From an uncultured Trueperaceae bacterium (GTDB lineage: Bacteria; Deinococcota; Deinococci; Deinococcales; Trueperaceae): DNA of 64,000 nucleotides. A program made the position numbers and the translations under genes. Under the pieces are notes generated by a model. The model did not search any database. It saw only the letters and a list, made by a program, of their open reading frames with translations, and was not told where the DNA came from. The DNA is taken from NCBI GenBank assembly GCA_937907415.1, contig CALCHY010000162.1, positions 1 through 64,000 on the forward strand. The letters are read 5' to 3'. Positions 19,199 to 27,409 of the stretch are shown here, in pieces. Within the stretch, counting starts at the first letter, position 1. Every line of letters begins with the position of its first letter.

Positions 19199-19207
19199 TG
19201 CTAGCAT
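19199..19207 (+). promoter_or_regulatory. Extended -10 promoter of gatC (leaderless)
   Basis: TGC followed by TAGCAT at 19202-19207 lies six bases before the GTG at 19214. Confidence 0.55.
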
Positions 19208-19213
19208 CCCCGC

Positions 19214-19507
19214 GTGAGCGACGCAGACGAGCGGTTACAGCACCTACTGCGCCTGGCGCGCTTGGAACTCCCACCGAGTGAAGCGGACGCCGTGGCCGCC
19301 GACCTGGAAGTGCTCCTAGGCTACCTGGCCCGCCTTCAGGAACTAGATGTAGATGACGAACCTGAGTGGACGCCGCCGCTAGCTCCCGCCTCGGTGATGC
19401 GGCCAGACAGCACCACCCCCTCACTGCCTCGAGCCGCCGCCTTGGCACTCGCGCCCAACACCCAAGACGGCTTCTTCAGGGTCCCGCGCATCCTCGACGA
19501 CGCCTGA
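19214..19507 (+). CDS. gatC: Aspartyl/glutamyl-tRNA amidotransferase subunit C
   Basis: GatC is the small subunit that stabilises the GatA-GatB complex, which converts Asp-tRNA-Asn or Glu-tRNA-Gln to the amide form. The 97-residue protein has the family layout: LLRLARLELPPSEADAVAADLEVLLGYLARLQELDVD near the N-terminus, then proline-rich linker sequence, and the C-terminal pattern NTQDGFFRVPRIL. The start is a leaderless GTG. It lies alone, with gatA and gatB elsewhere, and converges on serS with three bases between the stop codons. Confidence 0.92.
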   Translation: MSDADERLQHLLRLARLELPPSEADAVAADLEVLLGYLARLQELDVDDEPEWTPPLAPASVMRPDSTTPSLPRAAALALAPNTQDGFFRVPRILDDA

Positions 19508-19510
19508 GCG

Positions 19511-20791
19511 CTACCGCAAGCTGTCAGCCCCTAGGTAAGGGCGCAGTGCGGTGGGGACGGTGACGCTGCCGTCCTGCTCCTGGTACGTCTCGACTAACGC
19601 TGCGATGGTGCGCGGGAACGCGAGCGCACTGCCGTTAAGGGTGTGAACGACTTCCGTCTTGCCCTTGCCCGCCGCGCCGCCCGGCCGCGCACGCGTGCGG
19701 AGGCGGTTAGCTTGGAACGCCTCCATGTTGCTGATGCTTGACACCTCCAGCCAGCGCTCCTGGCCTGGGCTCCACACCTCCAAGTCGTACTTCTTCGCCT
19801 GCGTGAAGCCAAGGTCGCCCGTGCACATCAGCAGGCGCCTATACGGCAGGCCGAGCTCTTCGAGCAGCGCCTCCGAGTGACGCGTCATCTCCTCCAAGGC
19901 CGCGTACGACTCCTCGGGCGCCACGAACTGCACCATCTCAACCTTGTCGAACTGGTGCACGCGGTTGAGGCCGCGAACGTCCTTCCCGTGACTGCCGGCC
20001 TCGCGCCTGAAGCACGGCGTGAACGCCGTGTACTTGATGGGCAGCGCTGCTTGATCGAGGATCTCGTCGCGGTGCACGTTGGTGACGGGCACCTCCGACG
20101 TGGGAATGAGGAAGAAGCCGTCCGTCACCTCGTACATCTGCCCCTCCTTGTCAGGCAACTGGCCGGTGGCGGTGGCGGACGCCGCGTTCACCATCAGCGG
20201 CGGCACGATCTCTGAGTAACCGGCGGCATCGAGGCGATCTAGGAAGTAGTTGCGCAAGGCCCTGACGAGGCGCGAACCCGTGCCCTTGAAGACGGGGAAA
20301 CCCGCCCCTGCCACCTTGACGCCGGCGTCGAAGTCGACCCAACCGTGAGAAGTCAGGATGTCCCAGTGCGGGGCAGGCGCAAAACCGAAGTCGCGCTTGA
20401 CGCCCCACTCCTTGAAGACGACGTTGTCGTGCTCAGTCACCCCGTACGGCACGCTCTCATGAGGCAAGTTCGGGATCTCGAGGGAGAGCGCGTCAAGTTG
20501 AGTTTGCAGTGAGCGCTCGCGGTCCTCGAGCCGCTTGACTTCGTCGGACAAGGCGCTCATGGCGCTCATCAGCTCGGCGGCATCACGGCCCTCGCGCTTC
20601 AGTTGACCAACCAAGCGCGCGTTGGCGTTGCGCTGCGCTTGCCCCTCCTCGAGGTCGCGCTTGAGGATGCGGTACTCCTCATCGACCAGCAGCAGCCGGT
20701 CGAGGGCGAGGACGGCTTCTGGCATCTGCTTGGCTTGGATAGCGCGCCTGACGGCGGCCTGGTTCTCGCGAATGAAGCGCAGGTCGAGCAT
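19511..20791 (-). CDS. serS: Seryl-tRNA synthetase
   Basis: SerS charges tRNA-Ser. The 426-residue class II synthetase begins with MLDLRFIRENQAAVRRAIQ, the conserved N-terminus. It continues into the long antiparallel coiled-coil arm that contacts the tRNA (about 30-100). Motif 2 (FTPCFRREAGSHGKDVRGLNRVHQF, around 255-280) and motif 3 (LNGSALAFPRTIAALVETYQ, around 380-400) are intact. I place the start at the second of two in-frame ATGs, 20791. The box TAGAAT (20804-20799) actually overlaps the first ATG and lies seven bases before the second, so the transcript would begin at the second. Confidence 0.96.
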   Translation of the reverse strand: MLDLRFIRENQAAVRRAIQAKQMPEAVLALDRLLLVDEEYRILKRDLEEGQAQRNANARLVGQLKREGRDAAELMSAMSALSDEVKRLEDRERSLQTQLDALSLEIPNLPHESVPYGVTEHDNVVFKEWGVKRDFGFAPAPHWDILTSHGWVDFDAGVKVAGAGFPVFKGTGSRLVRALRNYFLDRLDAAGYSEIVPPLMVNAASATATGQLPDKEGQMYEVTDGFFLIPTSEVPVTNVHRDEILDQAALPIKYTAFTPCFRREAGSHGKDVRGLNRVHQFDKVEMVQFVAPEESYAALEEMTRHSEALLEELGLPYRRLLMCTGDLGFTQAKKYDLEVWSPGQERWLEVSSISNMEAFQANRLRTRARPGGAAGKGKTEVVHTLNGSALAFPRTIAALVETYQEQDGSVTVPTALRPYLGADSLR

Positions 20792-20925
20792 GCCGGCCAT
20801 TCTACCGAGGCGGCAGGCGTGAGGGCGGCTGGCTCAGATGACCAGTACCTCGCATCGTCACCCGGCTCCGCGCGGGTATGCTCGCCACACGGCCGCTCTG
20901 CCACTCACGCGGCCGTAGGTGGTGA

Positions 20926-22020
20926 ATGTTCAAACGCATCTTCTCGAGCGGAGCTGGCGTCACGGCGCCAGACGCCCTGGCCTTCAACGAGGCCCTCGTT
21001 GGCGCCAGAACGCCACGGGGCCGCAGCGTTGAGGTACTCAAGGCGTTGCGCGCTGGGCTTGCTGGCGACGTGCGCGGCTACGTCGTGGCCGGCGACGGCA
21101 GCGCTGGTTACCGCTTCGAAGCGCAAGTCGGCTACTCTGACGCGCTGCTCGAGCTGACCCCGGCGAACGGGCCATGGCGTAGTCCCGGCCCGCGGATCGT
21201 GCCCAACTTAGTGGCAGAGCTGTTCACGAGCAACGACCCCGCGACGCGCTCCGACTATGGCGACCTGGGTATGCGTGACGCCACCAGCGCCCTCGTCGTG
21301 CCAGTGGTCGGGCGCTACGAGCGCTACGGGGCCCTTATCCTTCACCGCAACGGGCCGCCCGCCTTCAACGATGACGATCTGAAGCAAGCGACGCGCTGGG
21401 CGGCGGTCCTCGGCGAAGCGCACGGTCAGGCGCAAGAACTGCGGCTTGCCAAGCTTAGCCTCGTGCAGTTCACTCGCGCCTTCGTGCAGGCATTCGAGTC
21501 TTCCGATTTCGCGCAGTTAGGCCACGCGGAACGCGTGACCGCGTACGCCTTGGCACTCGGCCGCGCCCTTGGCGCTTCACGGGCACAGCTAGCCGACCTC
21601 TACTTCGCCGCCATGCTCCACGACATCGGCAAGCTAGGCAACGGCCTCGACCCGAGCATCGAGGACCTCGACCACCCGCAACGCGGAGCCAACATGGTGG
21701 CAGCCTCCGACCTCCTCGCGGCCTCCGCCGAGGGCATCCGCCACCACCACGAGGCGTGGGACGGCTCCGGCTTCCCGGACGGCCTCCGCAAGGAAGACAT
21801 CCCGCTCCTCGCGCGGGTCGTGGCGGTAGCAGACGCCTTCGACCTGCTAAGCAGCGAACGCGGTCAGGCCCTCCCCTTGCGCGAGGTAGAGAAGGCGCTC
21901 GAGGCGCGCGCAGGCAAGACTCTCGACCCCGCCATCGTCTCACTACTGATGAACGTCCTCAGGCAGGGCCGGAGCACGCAAGAGTTGAGCTCCCTCAGCG
22001 ACGGGGACTTGCCCTTCTAA
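20926..22020 (+). CDS. GAF and HD-GYP domain protein
   Basis: This 364-residue protein combines an N-terminal GAF-like sensor region (about 20-170, ending in RWAAVLGEAHGQAQEL) with a C-terminal HD-GYP domain, a family of cyclic-di-GMP phosphodiesterases. The metal-site HD pair is H232-D233 in MLHDIGKLG. The second half shows HPQRGANM and H273-H274-H275-E276 followed by AWDGSGFPDGL. The canonical signature is HHExxDGxGYPxGL, so tyrosine is replaced by phenylalanine at 283 while the metal ligands remain. Activity is therefore plausible but not assured. There is no membrane segment or signal peptide, so it should be cytoplasmic. Possible partners nearby include pilT, since cyclic-di-GMP often controls type IV pili (inference). 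Confidence 0.85.
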   Translation: MFKRIFSSGAGVTAPDALAFNEALVGARTPRGRSVEVLKALRAGLAGDVRGYVVAGDGSAGYRFEAQVGYSDALLELTPANGPWRSPGPRIVPNLVAELFTSNDPATRSDYGDLGMRDATSALVVPVVGRYERYGALILHRNGPPAFNDDDLKQATRWAAVLGEAHGQAQELRLAKLSLVQFTRAFVQAFESSDFAQLGHAERVTAYALALGRALGASRAQLADLYFAAMLHDIGKLGNGLDPSIEDLDHPQRGANMVAASDLLAASAEGIRHHHEAWDGSGFPDGLRKEDIPLLARVVAVADAFDLLSSERGQALPLREVEKALEARAGKTLDPAIVSLLMNVLRQGRSTQELSSLSDGDLPF

Positions 22021-22058
22021 CGCCCGAGCCCAGCCTGACGGTCCCCGCACCGGCCCGG

Positions 22059-22067
22059 TGGTAGATT
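22059..22067 (+). promoter_or_regulatory. Extended -10 promoter of the DUF3108-like gene (leaderless)
   Basis: TGG followed by TAGATT at 22062-22067 lies six bases before the ATG at 22074. Confidence 0.55.
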
Positions 22068-22073
22068 GGCGCC

Positions 22074-22778
22074 ATGTCCGTCGAGGTCATGAGCTTCCGC
22101 CTGACGTACCGCGGCAAACCGGCCGGGACTCAGGTTCTCAAGATGGAACAGCGTGGCCGCCACACGCAGTTGGAGGGTCGCTCGCAGTTCCAGGGGGCGC
22201 TCGGCAACGCCACCGTGGTGCAGCGCAGCCGGTCCCACGCGCAACGCTTCTTCTCCTTGCGTTACCTAGAGACGACGCAGGACCGCAACGACAACCGGAG
22301 TTTCGACGTCACGTTCGACGCCCAAACGGGTCTGGTGTCGGCCGTGAAGGGCCCCAAGGATCAGGCGAGCATGCCTTACGTCGCGCCCTACCGCGACCCA
22401 CTTGGCTTGCTTCACGAGTTGCGCTCGCTCGAGGCCTTGAACCAGCCAGCCGTAGTGCCCATGCTCGGCAAGGACGTGAGCGTCCAGTTCGCTGGTGAGG
22501 TGGACCTCGACACGGCGTTCGGGAAGAAGCGGGCGCGCGCCTACTTGTTGCACCCTGGGCAGAGCGTCGTCTACGTTGACGTCGCTGCCCCGCACCACAT
22601 CCTCAAACTCACGCAGCGCCTAGCAGAAGGCCACCTCGATGCCGTGCTGATCAAGCTCGCCAGCGAGGCGTCGCTCGAACCGTTCGGCGAGACGCCAGAG
22701 CCGCGCAAGGGTCAAGCGGCGCGCGGCAAGGGCGAGCGGCCTGCGAAGCGTCGGCCACGCAGGCGGCGGCGCAGCTGA
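22074..22778 (+). CDS. DUF3108-like protein with a polybasic C-terminal tail
   Basis: Function is unknown. The 234-residue protein reads as an all-beta domain of about 205 residues (FRLTYRGKPAGTQVLKME, FDVTFDAQTGLVSAV, YRDPLGLLHELRSLE), similar in outline to the DUF3108 family. The conserved-looking PYVAPYRDPLGLLHELRS segment would be the best search query. The last 25 residues are strikingly basic (ending KRRPRRRRRS), which could bind nucleic acid or acidic lipid. There is no signal peptide, although DUF3108 proteins are often exported. It is transcribed from a leaderless promoter, and folC follows 16 bases later, so the two probably share a transcript. Confidence 0.72.
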   Translation: MSVEVMSFRLTYRGKPAGTQVLKMEQRGRHTQLEGRSQFQGALGNATVVQRSRSHAQRFFSLRYLETTQDRNDNRSFDVTFDAQTGLVSAVKGPKDQASMPYVAPYRDPLGLLHELRSLEALNQPAVVPMLGKDVSVQFAGEVDLDTAFGKKRARAYLLHPGQSVVYVDVAAPHHILKLTQRLAEGHLDAVLIKLASEASLEPFGETPEPRKGQAARGKGERPAKRRPRRRRRS

Positions 22779-22794
22779 CCACCTGCCTGGTGCC

Positions 22795-24114
22795 GTGACG
22801 ACAACGCTCAGTTACCAAGCAGCCCTCGACTGGCTCTTCACGCGGACTAGGGCGGGCGCGCCACGCACTAGCGCGCGCGCCACGCAGCTACTGGCGAGCA
22901 TGCGGCTAGCGCCGCCGCCCCTCACGGCCGTGGTGGTGGGCACCAACGGCAAGGGCAGCGTGACGACCATGCTCGCTAGTGGACTATCGGCTAGCGGCAT
23001 GCGAACCGGGCGCTTCCTCTCCCCGCATGTCGAGGCGTTCGAGGAGCGCATCTCGGTGGACGGCAAGCCCGTGACGCGCGAGGCCGTCGTGGAGTTCGTA
23101 GCGACCGCCCGCGCGCTAGACGCTGTCTGGCCGTTCGGTGAGGAGACGAGGCCCGCGTTCTTCGAGTGGACTTTGGCATTAGCGCTCAGCGAGTTCGCTA
23201 AGGCCGGCACGAGCGCAGGGGTGCTAGAGGCTGGCGTCGGCGGCGGTCACGACGCCACGCGCGCCGTCGATCCCGTAAGCCTCACGGTGCTGACCAACGT
23301 CGACCTCGATCACCTCGATGCGCTAGGGCCCACCTTGGAAACCATCGCCCAAGACAAGGTTGGCGCTTTCCGCCAGGGCGTGCCGGTCGTGTGCGGCGCG
23401 GAGCAGCCGGAAGTCGTGGCGCTCGTCAAGGAGGCGGCCAGGGCGCTAGGTGCGCCGCTTTACCTAGACGCCCCGAGCGCCGCTGACGCGCAGTCCAGCA
23501 TCTTCACGTTGCCCCCTGCGATCGCCGCCGCACTGGCGCACCCTGGCCCCACCAGCGGCATACACCAAGCGAACCGCCGCGCCAACGCACGCTTGGCCGC
23601 GGCTGGGTTGAGGTTGCTCGGCGCCGACGAGGCCGCCGTTGCTGCTGGGCTGGGTGCGCCTTCCCTACCGGCGCGGCTCGAGCGCTTCAGCTTGCCTTGC
23701 CCAAGCGCAGGCAAGCCCGACGTGCTCGTGGTCCTCGACGGTGCGCACGATCCCGCCGCGGCACGCAGGCTAGTCGCCGAGTTACCTGCTGGCTACGTGC
23801 TCGTCTTCGGGTCGCTCGCCCGCAAGCAGGGGGCTCAGGTCTTGCAGGCGCTAGTAGAAGGCGCTCACGAGGTCATCGTCACGGAGGCGGCGCACGGCGA
23901 AGGGGCGCCACCTCACCTTGGCGCGCGCACGTTCGTAGCCGACACGGAAGCAGCCCTCGACCTGGCCCTAACCACGGCGGCGAGCACGGAGGAGCCGCGC
24001 ACCGTGCTCATAGCGGGCTCCCTCTACCTGGCTGGCCTCGTTCGGCCGCTACTGCGCGCTAGGGGCAGGCGCCTCCCAGACGCGTGGGAGGCCGACGAGC
24101 AGTACGTGGGTTAG
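22795..24114 (+). CDS. folC: Bifunctional folylpolyglutamate/dihydrofolate synthase
   Basis: FolC adds glutamate to dihydropteroate or to folates. The 439-residue protein belongs to the Mur ligase superfamily. The P-loop VVGTNGKGSVTTMLASGL is near residues 42-59, followed by TGRFLSPHVEAFEERI and the LEAGVGGGHDATR and TNVDLDHLDALGPTLETIAQDK motifs, the latter with the carbamylated-lysine region. The C-terminal domain carries VVLDGAHDPAAARRL. The start is GTG at 22795. The stop codon overlaps that of the convergent pilT gene by four bases. Confidence 0.94.
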   Translation: MTTTLSYQAALDWLFTRTRAGAPRTSARATQLLASMRLAPPPLTAVVVGTNGKGSVTTMLASGLSASGMRTGRFLSPHVEAFEERISVDGKPVTREAVVEFVATARALDAVWPFGEETRPAFFEWTLALALSEFAKAGTSAGVLEAGVGGGHDATRAVDPVSLTVLTNVDLDHLDALGPTLETIAQDKVGAFRQGVPVVCGAEQPEVVALVKEAARALGAPLYLDAPSAADAQSSIFTLPPAIAAALAHPGPTSGIHQANRRANARLAAAGLRLLGADEAAVAAGLGAPSLPARLERFSLPCPSAGKPDVLVVLDGAHDPAAARRLVAELPAGYVLVFGSLARKQGAQVLQALVEGAHEVIVTEAAHGEGAPPHLGARTFVADTEAALDLALTTAASTEEPRTVLIAGSLYLAGLVRPLLRARGRRLPDAWEADEQYVG

Positions 24115-25277
24115 CGCCGGTAGCTGGAGCGCGACTTGGTGAGGCCACTCACCTCATCGTGGTCGTCCATGCCGAGACCGCCCTGGCGCTGCGTGACCAT
24201 GAGGCGGAACTCGTGCGGACTGGTCGCCGTGAAGGTGGCGTCCTCCATGGTTATGCGCCCGGCCAAGTACAGCTCGACGAGGTGCTGATCGAAGGTCTGC
24301 ATGCCGCGCAGGTTGTCTTGCATCAGCGCTTCCTTGATGAGCGGCGTCTTCTCCTCGTCCTTGATGTAGTCGCGGATGAGCGGCGTGTTGATGAGCACTT
24401 CGAGGGCGAGCACGCGGCCGGAGTCGTCAGAACTACCGAGCAGGCGCTGGCTAAGGATTCCTAGCAGCGACTCGGCTAGCAAGATCCGGATCTGATCGCG
24501 TTCGTGCGGCGGGAAGAAGTCGATGATCCGGTTGACGGTCCTGATGGTGTCGAGCGTGTGGAGCGTGCTGAACACCAGGTGGCCGGTCTGCGCGGCGGAG
24601 ATCGCCGCCTCGACGGTCTCCTTGTCACGCATCTCACCGACCATGATCACGTCTGGGTCTTGGCGCATGGCGAACTTGAGCGCGCCGACGAAGTCGGCCG
24701 TGTCGAGCCCGATCTCGCGCTGGATGACGAGGCTCTTCTGATTGCGGTGGAGGATCTCGATGGGGTCCTCGATCGTGATGATGTTGCGCGCGAAACGGCG
24801 GTTGATGAAGTCGACCATGGCAGCCAAGGTCGTCGTCTTGCCGGAGCCCGTTGGGCCGGTGACGAGCACGAGACCGCGCGGCTGACTAGCTAAGTCGGTG
24901 ACGACGCCGCCAGGCAGCCCAAGCGACTCGAAGCTGGGGATGGCGTCGCGGATGACGCGCATGACCACGCCAACGGAGCCGCGTTGGCGCAGCACGTTGC
25001 AGCGGAAGCGCGCCACGTTCGGGATGGTGAACGCGAAGTCGACCTCGTGCCTGTGCCTGAACAGTTCACGTTGCGTCTCGCTCATCATGGCGAGCGCGAT
25101 CTGCTCGGTCTGCTCAGGGGTGAGGGTCGGCACGCCCTCGAACGGGTAGAGCTCACCGTCTATCCGCATGAAAGGAGGGGCGCCCGCCTGCAAGTGGATG
25201 TCGGAAGCGCCCTTCACCACGATGTTGCGTAGGACGTCGGCTATCCGGATGCCGCGGCTACCGTTGGCGTCGGTCAT
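24111..25277 (-). CDS. pilT: Type IV pilus retraction ATPase PilT
   Basis: PilT is the hexameric cytoplasmic ATPase that drives retraction of type IV pili in twitching motility and DNA uptake. The 388-residue protein shows the N-terminal PAS-like region with KGASDIHLQAGAPPFMRIDGEL. Walker A is GPTGSGKTTTLAAMVDFIN near 129-147, with the aspartate box ITIEDPIE, Walker B region DPDVIMVGEMRDKET, and the histidine box TGHLVFSTLHT. The arrangement favours PilT over PilB. The ATG at 25277 is chosen because the conserved start is nearby and a TTG five codons upstream has no support. A nine-codon leaderless mini-ORF overlaps this start by ATGA and may deliver ribosomes to it. Confidence 0.94.
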   Translation of the reverse strand: MTDANGSRGIRIADVLRNIVVKGASDIHLQAGAPPFMRIDGELYPFEGVPTLTPEQTEQIALAMMSETQRELFRHRHEVDFAFTIPNVARFRCNVLRQRGSVGVVMRVIRDAIPSFESLGLPGGVVTDLASQPRGLVLVTGPTGSGKTTTLAAMVDFINRRFARNIITIEDPIEILHRNQKSLVIQREIGLDTADFVGALKFAMRQDPDVIMVGEMRDKETVEAAISAAQTGHLVFSTLHTLDTIRTVNRIIDFFPPHERDQIRILLAESLLGILSQRLLGSSDDSGRVLALEVLINTPLIRDYIKDEEKTPLIKEALMQDNLRGMQTFDQHLVELYLAGRITMEDATFTATSPHEFRLMVTQRQGGLGMDDHDEVSGLTKSRSSYRR

Positions 25278-25303
25278 AGCGCTCTGCCACAAGTTCGCAT
25301 CAT
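25274..25303 (-). CDS. Leaderless nine-codon upstream ORF of pilT
   Basis: A -10 box TAGACT (minus strand, 25315-25310) is followed after six bases by ATG at 25303. The frame reads MMRTCGRAL and stops with a TGA that overlaps the pilT ATG (the four bases ATGA). pilT itself has no convincing Shine-Dalgarno sequence. The arrangement is that of a leaderless leader peptide coupled to the main gene. It could be chance, since the -35 region is poor. Confidence 0.4.
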   Translation of the reverse strand: MMRTCGRAL

Positions 25304-25365
25304 GCCGTCAGTCTAGGTTCCAGCGGCTGTCTAGGAGTGTGACATACCGCGCGGCCATGCTTGCC

Positions 25366-26151
25366 TCACAGGATCTTGGAGAGGAACGCCCTCGTACGCG
25401 CCTCGTGCGGGTTCGAGAAGAAGTGCTCGGGGCTGCCGACTTCCACTATCTGCCCTGCGTCCATGAAGATGACGCGATCACCGACCTCCCGCGCGAAGCC
25501 CATCTCGTGCGTCACGACGACCATCGTCATGCCTTCCTTGGCGAGGTTGACCATCACTTGCAGCACCTCGCCGATCACCTCCGGGTCGAGCGCGCTCGTC
25601 GGCTCGTCGAACAGCATGACTTTCGGCTCCATGGTGAGGGAGCGGGCGATGGCGACGCGCTGCTGCTGACCACCGGAGAGTTGGCCGGGGTACTTGTGCG
25701 CCTGCTCAGGGATGCCGACCTTCTGGAGGAAGTAGCGCGCGCGCTCCTCCGCCTTCGACTTCTTCCACTTGCGTACGCGGATCGGCGCGAGCGTGATGTT
25801 GTCGAGGACCGTCAAGTGCGGGAAGAGGTTGAACGACTGGAACACCATCCCCGTCTCGCGCCTGATCTGGTCGATGGCACGCACGTCGTCGGTTAGTTCG
25901 ACGCCGTCCACGACGATCTTGCCCTGCTGGTGCTCCTCGAGGCGGTTGATGCAGCGGATGAGCGTCGACTTCCCGGAACCTGACGGCCCGATGATCACGA
26001 CGACCTCGCCCTTGTTGACGGACAGCGAGATGTCGCGGAGGACGTGGAACTCACCGAACCACTTGTTGAGGCCCTCGATGTCGATGATCGTCTCGCCGGT
26101 CGTGGGCGAGTCGGCGCGGACAGAGCTGGGCGCGCTGGCTAGGTCACTCAC
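25366..26151 (-). CDS. Polar amino acid ABC transporter, ATP-binding protein (AapP/GlnQ-like)
   Basis: This 261-residue ATPase drives the import system encoded just upstream. Walker [10 protein letters not shown] lies near residue 55, the Q-loop in [13 protein letters not shown], the signature [14 protein letters not shown] near 158, and Walker [15 protein letters not shown] near 178. The C-terminal pattern [24 protein letters not shown] is typical of the polar amino acid subfamily. The GTG start at 26151 has a strong Shine-Dalgarno sequence, GGAGGT, six bases away. It is the last gene of the four-gene operon binding protein, permease, permease, ATPase. Confidence 0.95.
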   Translation of the reverse strand: MSDLASAPSSVRADSPTTGETIIDIEGLNKWFGEFHVLRDISLSVNKGEVVVIIGPSGSGKSTLIRCINRLEEHQQGKIVVDGVELTDDVRAIDQIRRETGMVFQSFNLFPHLTVLDNITLAPIRVRKWKKSKAEERARYFLQKVGIPEQAHKYPGQLSGGQQQRVAIARSLTMEPKVMLFDEPTSALDPEVIGEVLQVMVNLAKEGMTMVVVTHEMGFAREVGDRVIFMDAGQIVEVGSPEHFFSNPHEARTRAFLSKIL

Positions 26152-26190
26152 GCGTTACCTCCGGTGGTGTGAATGGTACCGCGCGCACCG

Positions 26191-27408
26191 TCACCGCTCG
26201 CCCACGCCCAGCCGGCGTTCGAGCTGGCGGCTGGCCAACGACATGCGGTACGCGAAGAAGAAGTAGATACTGGCGATGAACAAGAACGTCTCTAGTTTGA
26301 CGCCTCCGGTGATGAGCAACGCCTCAGGTTGTCCAGACACGATGTCTCCCACCTTGAAGAAGTCTACGAGCCCGACTATGAAGACTAGCGACGTGTCCTT
26401 GAAGAGGCCGATGGCCTGACCGACGATGGCCGGGATGACGGCCCTGAGCGCCTGCGGGAGGACGATGAGGAGAGTAGTCTGCCAGGCGGACAAGCCAAGC
26501 GCGCGCGCCGCCTCGCCCTGCCCGCGCGGTACGGCTTGCAGCCCGCCGCGCACGTTCTCGGCCATGTAAGCGGCCGAGAAGAGCGTGATGGCCACGTACG
26601 CGCGCATGATGGCTGGGAGCGAGTTGGCGTCCACGTTCAAGATGAGCGGCAACAGGAGCGAGGCGATGAACAACCACATGATGAGCGGCGCGCCACGCAC
26701 GATCTCGATGAAGCCGATGCAGATGTACTTGATGGCGGGCAGCTTGCTATTGCGGCCCAACGCCAGGGCGATGCCGAGCGGGAAGCTAGGCACGATGCCG
26801 GTGAAGAGGATCAGGGTGAGAAGGAACCCGCCCCAGTCGCGCACGGGCACCTTCGTCATGGGTCCAGCCGCCGTGAAGCCAGCCAGCACCAGGTAGCCGA
26901 AGACCAGCCACGCGCCCCACGCCCACGGCAACTGCTTGACGGTGCTCTTTGGCCAGCGCGACCCAAGCCCATACCCGATGGCACCGAGAACGAACACCAT
27001 GGGCCATAGGAAGCGGACGGATGGCCAGAACACGATGGCGATCAGCGCCACGACCGCCACGAACGCCTGCAGCGCCACGAAAGCGCTACCGACGATCGAC
27101 TTGCGGCCCCCTGCGCCAGCCATGACGCCCATGAGCCCGAGCATGGTGCCGATGGCTAGGAGCGGACGCCACAGGAACTCGGTCGGGTAGCGGTAGGCGC
27201 CGAAGAGTTTCATGTTGCGCCACACTTGGCCCCACGAGGCCTCGATGAAGACGAAGTTGATGAGGTTGTAACCCGCCCACACGACCAACACGGCCGAGAG
27301 CAGCGTGAGGATCGTGTTGAACGGGCCGCTGAAGAGGTTGCGGCGCATCCAGTAACCGGCGGTCTGCGTCTTGACTGGGGCCGGGCGTGGGGGGATCACG
27401 ACTGACAT
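26191..27408 (-). CDS. Polar amino acid ABC transporter permease (AapM-like)
   Basis: This is the second permease of the amino acid importer. I take the ATG at 27408, one base after the stop of the partner permease, giving 405 residues. An N-terminal region with several additional helices (about 30-210) precedes the conserved transport domain. The ATPase-contact EAA motif is GQGEAARALGLSAWQTTLLIVLPQALR. The segment LGRNSKLPAIKYICIGFIEIVRGAPLIMWLF marks the HisM/His-Glu-Gln-Arg-opine family. The long N-terminal extension is typical of the Aap (general L-amino acid) branch. Confidence 0.92.
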   Translation of the reverse strand: MSVVIPPRPAPVKTQTAGYWMRRNLFSGPFNTILTLLSAVLVVWAGYNLINFVFIEASWGQVWRNMKLFGAYRYPTEFLWRPLLAIGTMLGLMGVMAGAGGRKSIVGSAFVALQAFVAVVALIAIVFWPSVRFLWPMVFVLGAIGYGLGSRWPKSTVKQLPWAWGAWLVFGYLVLAGFTAAGPMTKVPVRDWGGFLLTLILFTGIVPSFPLGIALALGRNSKLPAIKYICIGFIEIVRGAPLIMWLFIASLLLPLILNVDANSLPAIMRAYVAITLFSAAYMAENVRGGLQAVPRGQGEAARALGLSAWQTTLLIVLPQALRAVIPAIVGQAIGLFKDTSLVFIVGLVDFFKVGDIVSGQPEALLITGGVKLETFLFIASIYFFFAYRMSLASRQLERRLGVGER

Positions 27409-27409
27409 A

